This document shows, one piece after another, positions 38,014 through 45,042 of a stretch of 64,000 nucleotides of DNA. The first letter of the stretch is position 1, and each line of letters starts with the position of its first letter. The position numbers and the translations under genes are program-made. Origin of the DNA: Arthrobacter pullicola. GTDB taxonomy: Bacteria; Actinomycetota; Actinomycetes; Actinomycetales; Micrococcaceae. The notes under the pieces were generated by a model that was given only the letters and a program-made list of their open reading frames with translations, did not search any database and had not been told where the DNA came from. The stretch is taken from assembly GCF_014836875.1 (NCBI RefSeq), contig NZ_JACSQC010000002.1, forward strand, positions 326,834-390,833. Direction: 5' to 3'.

Positions 38014-39089
38014 GCCACGAAGCACAAAGCCCCCGGCCAAAACGCCGCTACGGCGCACACGCAGCCGTTCCTGCCGCGGAGGCGCATCCGGCGGAGCCAC
38101 CGGCAGACTCCAGTCCGGAGGAAAGCTGGGCAGGCAACCAGTACATGACCGATGACCGTCCGATCTCCACCGACGCCGCGCTGCCAGGCTGCCGCAAGCG
38201 CGATCCTATCCTGGTGGCCTCCAACGTGACCCGCACCTACGGCGGCATCCACGCCGTCAACGTCGAGCACGTGGAAATTCCGCGGCACAAGATCACGGCG
38301 CTGATTGGGCCCAACGGCGCCGGCAAAACCACCCTCTTTAACCTCCTGACCGGATTCGACACCCCGCAGTCCGGAGAGTGGCGGTTCGAGGACCGGGACC
38401 TGGCCGGCGTATCTGCCTACAAGGTTGCACGGCTGGGCATGGTGCGCACCTTTCAGCTGACCAAGGTGATGGGAAAGCTGACCGTCCTGGAGAACATGAG
38501 GCTTGGCGCCAACAAGCAGCCGGGCGAGGCGCTGCGCCGGGCCCTGTTCCGTCCTTTGTGGAAGGGCCGCGAGGACGAAATCACCGAACAGGCGGACCGC
38601 CTGCTGGCAAAGTTCAAACTGGACACCAAGCGCACGGAGTATGCGGCGTCGCTGTCCGGGGGGCAGCGCAAGCTGCTGGAGATGGCCCGCGCGCTGATGG
38701 TCAATCCCCGGCTGGTGATGCTTGACGAGCCGATGGCCGGGGTGAATCCAGCCCTGACCCAGTCATTGCTGGACCACATCAAAAACCTGAAAGCCGAAGG
38801 CATGACGGTCCTCTTTGTGGAACACGACATGCACATGGTCCGCCACATTGCCGATTGGGTCATCGTGATGGCCGAAGGCAAAGTCGTGGCCGAAGGCCCG
38901 CCCGGCGAGGTCATGAAGGACCAGGCCGTGATCGACGCTTATCTGGGAGCTCATCACGACGTCGACCTGGGTGATTCCGAAGGTTTCGAAAAACTCGAGG
39001 CCGTGCTGGAAAAGGACCCGGAGTCGGACATCCGGCCCGAAGATGAGCTGTCCAGTCCCACAATCCACGAACGGAAGGACCTGGCATGA
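38010..39089 (+). CDS. livG: Branched-chain amino acid ABC ATPase LivG (extended)
   Basis: 359 aa, about 100 longer than usual LivG. ATPase core at about 66-322: IGPNGAGKTTLFNLLTG (Walker A), SLSGGQRKLLEMARALM (signature), MLDEPMAGVNPALT (Walker B/D-loop), VEHDMHMVRHIAD (switch His). A 65-residue Pro/Ala/Ser-rich N-terminal extension and an acidic 38-residue C-terminal tail are unlike E. coli LivG. Alternative start codons inside the extension, such as ATG at about 38145 (MTDDRP), would shorten it. Four-base overlaps with livM and livF. Confidence 0.94.
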   Translation: MSHEAQSPRPKRRYGAHAAVPAAEAHPAEPPADSSPEESWAGNQYMTDDRPISTDAALPGCRKRDPILVASNVTRTYGGIHAVNVEHVEIPRHKITALIGPNGAGKTTLFNLLTGFDTPQSGEWRFEDRDLAGVSAYKVARLGMVRTFQLTKVMGKLTVLENMRLGANKQPGEALRRALFRPLWKGREDEITEQADRLLAKFKLDTKRTEYAASLSGGQRKLLEMARALMVNPRLVMLDEPMAGVNPALTQSLLDHIKNLKAEGMTVLFVEHDMHMVRHIADWVIVMAEGKVVAEGPPGEVMKDQAVIDAYLGAHHDVDLGDSEGFEKLEAVLEKDPESDIRPEDELSSPTIHERKDLA

Positions 39090-39832
39090 GCGCAGAAAGT
39101 TTCGAAGGTGACTCCGTCGTCAAGGTTACCGACCTGGTGGCCGGCTACATTCCGGGCGTCAATATCCTGAACGGCTGTTCCATCGAGGCCCGCAGGGGCG
39201 AACTCATTGGCATCATCGGGCCCAATGGTGCCGGCAAGTCCACGCTGCTGAAGGCAATGTTCGGCCTGGTCAAGGTGCATTCGGGCACGGTGATGGTCCG
39301 TGGCCAGGACCTGACCGGGCTGAAGGCGAACAAGCTGGTGACCCGGGGTGTCGGGTTTGTCCCGCAGAACAACAACGTCTTCGCGTCGCTGACCATCGAA
39401 GAGAACCTGCAGATGGGCCTCTACCAGCAGCCGAAGAACTTTCGGGAACGCTTCGAGTTCGTCGCGGACCTGTTTCCGGAGCTGAAGAAACGCCGGAGCC
39501 AGCGGGCAGGATCACTCTCCGGTGGCGAACGGCAGATGGTCGCGATGGGACGGGCACTGATGATGGAACCGGCGGTGCTGCTCCTGGACGAACCCTCCGC
39601 CGGGCTGTCCCCCGTGAAGCAGGACGAAACCTTCCTGCGTGTGCACGAAATCAACCGCGCCGGCGTCTCGGTGATCATGGTGGAGCAGAACGCGCGGCGC
39701 TGCCTGCAGATATGTGACCGCGCCTATGTACTGGACCAGGGCAAGGACGCCTACACCGGCACCGGCCGGGAACTGATGAAGGATCCCAAGGTCATCCAGC
39801 TCTACCTTGGCACCCTGGCCGATACCGCCTAG
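39086..39832 (+). CDS. livF: Branched-chain amino acid ABC ATPase LivF
   Basis: 248 aa, normal length. Second ATPase subunit of the liv importer: [18 protein letters not shown] (Walker A, 43-60), QMGLYQQP region of LivF, SLSGGERQMVAMGRALM signature, LLLDEPSAGLSPV Walker B and MVEQNARRCLQICDRAYVLD switch. Last gene of the operon; followed by a 400-base stretch holding GC-rich repeats and a terminator, then the convergent binding-protein gene. Confidence 0.96.
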   Translation: MSAESFEGDSVVKVTDLVAGYIPGVNILNGCSIEARRGELIGIIGPNGAGKSTLLKAMFGLVKVHSGTVMVRGQDLTGLKANKLVTRGVGFVPQNNNVFASLTIEENLQMGLYQQPKNFRERFEFVADLFPELKKRRSQRAGSLSGGERQMVAMGRALMMEPAVLLLDEPSAGLSPVKQDETFLRVHEINRAGVSVIMVEQNARRCLQICDRAYVLDQGKDAYTGTGRELMKDPKVIQLYLGTLADTA

Positions 39833-39901
39833 CGGAGGCCCGGCCGGGGTTTCCCTCCGTTCCGGGACAACCCTGCGGGATTGGGACTTTCCTGCCGGAG
39901 C

Positions 39902-39946
39902 GCCGCGGCAGGCAGGGCCGCGGCAGGCAGCGCCGCGGCAGGAGAA
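39902..39946 (+). repeat. 15-bp tandem repeat in the livF/SBP intergenic region
   Basis: Three adjacent copies of GCCGCGGCAGGCAGG (third diverging at its end). Two copies of CCCAAACCGG 20 bases apart follow (39948 and 39968). The 400-base gap from 39833 to 40233 holds no supported gene; it contains these repeats and the terminator at 40151. Confidence 0.85.
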
Positions 39947-40150
39947 TCCCAAACCGGCAGGAGAGACCCAAACCGGAGGAAAAACGTTCCTCGCGCCGGC
40001 CACGCCAGCGGCATGCGCCACCGATGAGTTGGGGATCGACAGGCCTGGCGGGAGGGCGGGACAGCCTGCTGTGTCGCTTCCCAGCGGACCGCCCAAGAAC
40101 GCAGCCCCAGCACGCTGCCACCCAAGCAGCTTCAAGCAACCCAGCACAGG

Positions 40151-40180
40151 AAAGGGCTCCCGCCGCGGCGGGAGCCCTTT
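40151..40180. terminator. Bidirectional terminator between livF and the binding-protein gene
   Basis: Perfect 14-bp inverted repeat AAAGGGCTCCCGCC with GC loop, followed by CTTT. It lies between converging transcripts. GGTGCGGTGAAT is repeated just after it (about 40185 and 40200). Confidence 0.85.
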
Positions 40181-40233
40181 CTTTGGTGCGGTGAATTGTT
40201 GGTGCGGTGAATATTAGGTGCGGCTGTCCGTGC

Positions 40234-41628
40234 TTACAGCTTGCCCACTTCGGAGCGGCTCGGCACCGGCTTGTTGTCGGCGTCGAACTGGTAGATGCCG
40301 ATGAATGCCTCGGTCGGGTCGCCGTTCTCGTCGAAGCTCACCGGGCCCGAGTAGCCGTCGTAGTCGATGTCTCCCCCGCCGCGGAGGATCGTGACGCAGC
40401 TGGCGTAGTCGAAGCACTTCTCGCCGTCCTGGGAAACACCCTGAAGCTCTGCAGCCATTGCCTGTCCATCCGTGCTGCCCGCAGCTTCAGCGGCCAGCGC
40501 CAGCAGGGTCACGGCGTCAAAGCTCTCGCCAGCATAGGCCCAGTCCTTGAGCGCCGGATCAACTTCCAGCAGGGCATTCTTGAAGTTCTCCGAGGCGAAC
40601 GGCCCCGGAATAGTGCCCTGGGCTCCTTCAAGCGTGCCGGCTTCCAGGTCCTCGCTGTAGTCGGAGGTGTTGCCGTCCACGAAGAAGATCTGCGACGGGT
40701 CCACACCCTTTCCGGTCAGCAGGGGCGCGATGCTCTTGGCCTGGTCGAAGCTGATGACCACGATCGCGTCCGGGTTGGCGCCGGTCACGGCATCAACCTG
40801 GCTGCTGAACTGGGAATCGCCTTCGTTGAACATCGCTTCCGAGACAACCTGGCCGCCTGCGGACTCGACGGAGCTCTTGATATTGGACTGCAGCCCGGTT
40901 CCGTAGGCGTCATTGAGGACGATCATGCCGACGGTCTGGGCACCGCACTCCATAATGTAGTTGCCCAGGGTGCGGCCCTGGAGAACGTCGGAGGGCGCGG
41001 TACGCCAGTACAGTCCGTTGTCGTCCCAGTCGGTGAAGTCGGGCGAGGTGTTAGCCGGGGAGAACTGGATGACGCCGGCGCCGGTGATCTGGTTGATGAC
41101 CGTCTTGGAGACGCCTGAGGAAGCAGCACCGATAATGGCGCTGACATCCTGGCCCAGCAGGTCGGTTACGGACTGGGTGGCGATGTCGGTGGTGGTGTCA
41201 CCGGAGTCCCGGTGGACTACCTCGACCGGCTGGCCCAGCACGCCGCCGGCAGCATTGACTTCCTGGACAGCCAGGTCAACGCCGGCGATTTCCGGCGGGC
41301 CCAGGAAGGCCAGTGCGCCGGTGGTCGGCAGCAGCGTGCCGAGTTTCAGCGGAGCGTCGGTGGTGCCGGTGGAGGCCGGAACGGCTGCGGGGTCGCCCTT
41401 TTCTCCGGGGTCCTCGCCGGTGCCGCCCTGGCTGGGCGGGCAGCTCAGTACCGAGCTGGCAGCCGGTGATGAAGATTCTTCAGACGGTGAGGACTCCGTT
41501 CCGGAGTCGCCGCCGCTGGCACAGGCCGATGCGAACAGGGCGATGCCCATGCCCAAAGCTGCGATCTTTGCGGCGCGGCCATACCCATCCCCGAGGCCAA
41601 GCGGCCCGGTATTGCGAAGTGCAGTCAT
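40234..41628 (-). CDS. livK: Branched-chain amino acid ABC substrate-binding lipoprotein
   Basis: 464 aa. Lipoprotein signal with FASAC lipobox (Cys at about 32), a Ser/Glu-rich linker, then a type I periplasmic-binding fold (about 85-450): LKLGTLLPTTGALAFLGPP, VNAAGGVLGQPVEVVHRDS, IGAASSGVSKTV, NDAYGTGL, all typical of the LivJ/K family. The pair SCPPSQ and EKCFDYASC may form disulfides. It supplies ligand to the LivHMGF complex encoded convergently. ATG 41628 with GGGGAG upstream; an upstream CRP-like site suggests its own regulated promoter. Confidence 0.94.
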   Translation of the reverse strand: MTALRNTGPLGLGDGYGRAAKIAALGMGIALFASACASGGDSGTESSPSEESSSPAASSVLSCPPSQGGTGEDPGEKGDPAAVPASTGTTDAPLKLGTLLPTTGALAFLGPPEIAGVDLAVQEVNAAGGVLGQPVEVVHRDSGDTTTDIATQSVTDLLGQDVSAIIGAASSGVSKTVINQITGAGVIQFSPANTSPDFTDWDDNGLYWRTAPSDVLQGRTLGNYIMECGAQTVGMIVLNDAYGTGLQSNIKSSVESAGGQVVSEAMFNEGDSQFSSQVDAVTGANPDAIVVISFDQAKSIAPLLTGKGVDPSQIFFVDGNTSDYSEDLEAGTLEGAQGTIPGPFASENFKNALLEVDPALKDWAYAGESFDAVTLLALAAEAAGSTDGQAMAAELQGVSQDGEKCFDYASCVTILRGGGDIDYDGYSGPVSFDENGDPTEAFIGIYQFDADNKPVPSRSEVGKL

Positions 41629-41743
41629 GTACTTTTCTCCCCGATCGAAAGGCGGGTGCCTTTGACGCTGTGACCAGGTGTTCCTGGTGGAAGAAAAGCT
41701 AGTTGAATAATGTGACGAAGATAAGGGCTTCCGGTTACAGCCT

Positions 41744-41759
41744 TGTAACACTAATCACA
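41744..41759. promoter_or_regulatory. CRP/GlxR-like site upstream of the liv binding-protein gene
   Basis: On the minus strand TGTGATTAGTGTTACA, 9 of 10 defined positions of TGTGA-N6-TCACA, about 115 bases upstream of the start codon. Confidence 0.55.
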
Positions 41760-41907
41760 GCTGGGACGCCAATATTACATCGTGCCTAAGTCTGTGCTTC
41801 CTGGGAGGTCATTCTGTGCTCGGCGGGGAGCCGCCCTCAACCAGACATCGAAGGGCCGGGACAACGCCCGGCTGCCGCCGCAGCCTGCGTGCCCACCGGC
41901 CATCAGG

Positions 41908-41980
41908 TACCCCAGGTCGGACTCGAACCGACAACACACCGATTTTAAGTCGGTTGCCTCTGCCATTGGGCTACTGGGGC
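41908..41980 (-). tRNA. tRNA with UAA anticodon (tRNA-Leu by codon)
   Basis: 73 nt to the discriminator A73. Acceptor GCCCCAG pairs with CTGGGGT (first pair G-U); anticodon arm ACCGA-CTTAAAA-TCGGT gives anticodon UAA; T arm GTCGG-TTCGAGT-CCGAC is perfect; G18G19 present; D stem is only three pairs (GCC/GGC). The variable loop is five nt, not the long arm normal in tRNA-Leu. The 3' end reads CCT, so CCA is added after transcription. Confidence 0.85.
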
Positions 41981-42072
41981 ATGCCCCGGAACCCGGCACA
42001 GGCACCGGCGGTCCAGGGGCAAAGACAAGCCTACTTGAGCGGCAGGTGCCGGGAGAAACGCCTTAACCGCCA

Positions 42073-42108
42073 ACGGCGGCCGCCGGAGGGTGCTCCGTTG
42101 GCCGCCGT
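42073..42108 (-). terminator. Terminator after ndh
   Basis: Outer stem ACGGCGGCC/GGCCGCCGT and inner GGAG/CTCC around GGTG, 38 bases downstream of the ndh stop on the minus strand. Confidence 0.65.
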
Positions 42109-42145
42109 CGGATGGCAGGTTGCTGTGCGCTCTAAAGCCGCAGGT

Positions 42146-43528
42146 TTACTTACCGGCAGGCTTCTTGGCAGGGGTTGCTGCTTCGACGAACGCCTTGCGC
42201 GGGTTCTTCAGGTTCAGCAGCTGGGTGAAGTCACGGCCGAACCAGAAGTTCGCTGCCCAGCCGGAGACAACCCGGAACTTGCGCTCGAACATCGGCATGG
42301 CCATGCCGTGGTAGCCGCGGTGTGCCAGCCAGGCCGGGAGGCCCTTCATACCGAAGCCCATGATGTTGGCGACACCCTTGTACTGGCCCATGCCGGCTAC
42401 GGCGCCGAGGTTCTTGTGACGGTATTCCTTCACCGCGCCCTGGCCGTAGCGGGCGGCCAGCAGGTTCTTCGACAGGCGCTTGGCCTGGCGGACGGCGTGC
42501 TGGGCGTTCGGGACGCAGAAGCCGCCGACGCCGCCGCCGGTCAGGTCGGGGACAGCGGAAACGTCGCCGGCTGCCCAGGCACCTTCCAGGGGGCCGTCGT
42601 CGCCGGTGATCCGCAGTTCGGCGTTGGCGCGCACGCGGCCGCGGTCGTCAATCGGGAAATCGGTGGCGCGGACCATCGGGTTGGCCTGCACGCCGGCGGT
42701 CCAGATCAGGGTGTCGGCTTCGAATTCGCCGGCCGGGGACTTATCAGCCATGTTGATCAGCTTCAGCAGGCCGCCTTCTGCACTGGCCAGGGAGGTGTTC
42801 AGCAGCACCTCGATGCCGCGCTCACGCATGCTGGAGACAACCCACTCGGCCTGGTCGGGCTTGACCTCGGGCATAACGCGTCCCATGGCTTCGATCATCA
42901 CGAAGCGGAGGTCTTCGCGCTTGAGCCGGCTGTTCGCGCGCACGGCGCCGCGGGCCATGTCCTCGATCTCGGTGATGGTTTCGATGCCGGCGAAGCCGCC
43001 GCCGACGACGACGAAGGTCAGGGCACGGGCGCGGGCTGCCTGGTCGGTCATCAGGGATGCGGTCTCGATGCGCTCGAGCACCTTGTTGCGCATCTCCACG
43101 GCTTCTTCGATGGTCTTCATACCGATGCCCGCTTCGGCCAGGCCGGGAATCGGGAAGGTACGGGTGACGGAACCGGCGGAGAGAACCACGTCGCGGTAGC
43201 TGAGCTCGAAGGGCTCGCTGCCGTCTGCGGGTTCCACGGTGGCGGTGTGCGTCGCGTGGTTGATGGCGGTTACCTTGCCGGCGATCAGCTCGGAGTCCTT
43301 CAGGTGCATCCGGTGCGATACGACGGCGTTGCGGGCCTGGATGGTGCCGGCGGCCACTTCCGGGAGGAAGGGCTGGTAGGTCATGTACGGCAGCGGGTCC
43401 ACTACCGTAACGATCCCGCCATTGGCCTTGACCTTCTTTTGAAGGTTCTTGGCTACGTACAAACCGACGTAGCCACCGCCAACCACCAGGACGCGGGGAC
43501 GATCAGAAAATTGTGTGTGCGTTGCCAT
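42146..43528 (-). CDS. ndh: Type II NADH dehydrogenase (NAD(P)/FAD-dependent oxidoreductase)
   Basis: 460 aa. Non-pumping NADH:menaquinone oxidoreductase at the inner membrane face. FAD-binding VLVVGGGYVGLYVAKNL (about 13-29), NAD-binding VVVGGGFAGIETITEIEDMA (about 172-191), and WAAGDVSAVPD near 318, the FAD ribityl-phosphate motif. A C-terminal hydrophobic/basic region (FWFGRDFTQLLNLKNPRKA) likely anchors it. Last gene of a minus-strand series after the subtilase gene, but a CRP-like dyad in the 77-base gap suggests separate control. Confidence 0.95.
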   Translation of the reverse strand: MATHTQFSDRPRVLVVGGGYVGLYVAKNLQKKVKANGGIVTVVDPLPYMTYQPFLPEVAAGTIQARNAVVSHRMHLKDSELIAGKVTAINHATHTATVEPADGSEPFELSYRDVVLSAGSVTRTFPIPGLAEAGIGMKTIEEAVEMRNKVLERIETASLMTDQAARARALTFVVVGGGFAGIETITEIEDMARGAVRANSRLKREDLRFVMIEAMGRVMPEVKPDQAEWVVSSMRERGIEVLLNTSLASAEGGLLKLINMADKSPAGEFEADTLIWTAGVQANPMVRATDFPIDDRGRVRANAELRITGDDGPLEGAWAAGDVSAVPDLTGGGVGGFCVPNAQHAVRQAKRLSKNLLAARYGQGAVKEYRHKNLGAVAGMGQYKGVANIMGFGMKGLPAWLAHRGYHGMAMPMFERKFRVVSGWAANFWFGRDFTQLLNLKNPRKAFVEAATPAKKPAGK

Positions 43529-43548
43529 GGCACATATCCTACCCGACT

Positions 43549-43564
43549 TGTGAAAGTCTTCACG
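43549..43564. promoter_or_regulatory. CRP/GlxR-like site upstream of ndh
   Basis: TGTGAAAGTCTTCACG, 9 of 10 defined positions of the CRP/GlxR dyad, 20 bases before the ndh start in a 77-base gap. This close to the start it would act as a repressor site or overlap a near-leaderless promoter. Confidence 0.5.
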
Positions 43565-43605
43565 AAGTGTTCCGAACTCTGTTTCCGCCCGGGTGGAAGG
43601 GTCTG

Positions 43606-45042
43606 CTACATCCGCCCGGCAGGTTCCTTTTCGCGCTCCCCGTCCCCTGGCGGCCCCTCTGCCCCGGGCTCCGGAACCGTCCGCCCGGAGCGCCGGATCC
43701 GCAGGACGGCTATGGTCCCTGCCGTTCCCACCAGCAGGATCAGACCGCCAAAGCCCAGGACCAGGGCTGCCGGGACCGGATCCTCTTCCAGATATGGTTC
43801 TGCGGCTACGGGCACCTGCGGTTCGGGGATGTCCGGAACCGCTGGACCAGCGGGCGGGTCATCGCTTTCCGGGGCAGCCGGGGCCTCACCGCGCCGGTGG
43901 ATGCGGATCCATTCCTCAATAGTCCCCAGCGGGTTTCCGGCAACGGCCGCAACGTCGGAGTTGACCGCGGCGTTGGCGTCTACGATTCCGTATCCGTAGA
44001 GGGTGTCGCGTCCGGGCGCTCCCCCGTCTTTTGCCGTAGTGATGATGCGGTTAATCACCTGGGCGGCACTGAGTTCAGGATGGGCCGAACGGATCAGGGC
44101 TGCCACGCCGGAGACCAGCGGCGCGGCCGCTGATGTTCCGGACCATTCGGCGTAGCGGGCCGGGCCATTCGGCAGGCCGCCCACGAGGTTTTCCGCGGGA
44201 GCTGCAACGCCGATGCTGATTCCTTCGGAGGAGGAATCCCAGCTGGCCTTGCCCTGGCGGTCCAGACCGGCAACCGTCAGGACCCCGGGGATGGTGGCGG
44301 GGGCACCTACCTGGATCATTCCCACTCCGCGGTTGCCTGCGGCGGCCACAATCACGACGTCGTTCTGTTCCGCGTAGAGGAACGCGTCATCCCAGCTTTC
44401 CGGCCAGGCGGTGGAGGAAGATCCCAGCGACATGTTGATGACCTTGGCGCCGCTGTCCACAGCCCAGCGCACGGCGTTGGGCAGCTGGTCATCGATGGGG
44501 ATTCCGCCGGGGTTGGACCCGCCAATCCAGGCGGAGACCGAAAGCAGTTCAGCCTTAGGCGCGACGCCGATGATACCGTCAGGACCGTTTCCCGGGCCGT
44601 CGTACTTCTCTTTGTCTTTGTCCTTCTCAGCGCCTTCGCCGTCACCGGCGTCGCTGGCTTCGGCAGTGTGGCCGCGCCCGGCAAGCAGGGTAGCCACCAG
44701 CGTCCCGTGTTCCGGGTTGACGCCCAGGCCCCGGGCACCGCGCGGATCGCCGGCGCCGGAAACGTCGGTTCCTCCGCTGACGGCACCGGCCAGGTCCGGA
44801 TGGCTCGTGTCGATGCCAGTGTCGATAACCGCTACTTTGACCCCCTCACCCTGGGTTTTTTTCCAGGCTTCGGTGATCCCGTAATCGGCCAGCCAGTATT
44901 CTCTGTCCCGCCATTCATCGGCGTACGCAGGACTGGGCGCGGCCAGCTGGAACATCAGCACGGCCGCCAGCGAGAGGGCACCCGCAGCGGAGGCACGCTT
45001 CACCGCCGTGCCCCGGCGGAGCCGGTCCACGCGCGCGCTCAC
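43606..45042 (-). CDS. Subtilisin-like S8 serine protease, membrane-anchored (mycosin-like)
   Basis: 478 aa. Signal peptide to about residue 41 (AAPSPAYA), subtilase domain with catalytic Asp74 (VIDTGIDTSHPD), His112 (EHGTLVATLLAG) and Ser304 (SGTSAAAPLVSG), oxyanion Asn237 (AAAGNRG), a Pro-rich linker and a C-terminal membrane helix near 420-445 followed by basic residues. This layout is that of mycosins of type VII secretion, but no EccB/C/D/E gene is here. A charged insertion (GEGAEKDKDKEKYDG) follows the catalytic histidine. The GTG start overlaps the Ppx stop by four bases. Confidence 0.93.
   Translation of the reverse strand: MSARVDRLRRGTAVKRASAAGALSLAAVLMFQLAAPSPAYADEWRDREYWLADYGITEAWKKTQGEGVKVAVIDTGIDTSHPDLAGAVSGGTDVSGAGDPRGARGLGVNPEHGTLVATLLAGRGHTAEASDAGDGEGAEKDKDKEKYDGPGNGPDGIIGVAPKAELLSVSAWIGGSNPGGIPIDDQLPNAVRWAVDSGAKVINMSLGSSSTAWPESWDDAFLYAEQNDVVIVAAAGNRGVGMIQVGAPATIPGVLTVAGLDRQGKASWDSSSEGISIGVAAPAENLVGGLPNGPARYAEWSGTSAAAPLVSGVAALIRSAHPELSAAQVINRIITTAKDGGAPGRDTLYGYGIVDANAAVNSDVAAVAGNPLGTIEEWIRIHRRGEAPAAPESDDPPAGPAVPDIPEPQVPVAAEPYLEEDPVPAALVLGFGGLILLVGTAGTIAVLRIRRSGRTVPEPGAEGPPGDGEREKEPAGRM

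Noticed and set aside
39902-39977. Possible CRISPR-like repeats
   Set aside because: Units are contiguous 15-mers and a 10-mer pair with no spacers, and no cas gene is present.
41816-43999. 727-codon plus-strand open frame starting near the tRNA
   Set aside because: Runs antisense through the tRNA, ndh and subtilase genes; its HTDFKSVAS-like part is a typical translated tRNA artefact.
43606-45042. Type VII secretion locus
   Set aside because: Only the mycosin-like protease is present; no EccB, EccC, EccD, EccE or WXG100 gene in the window.
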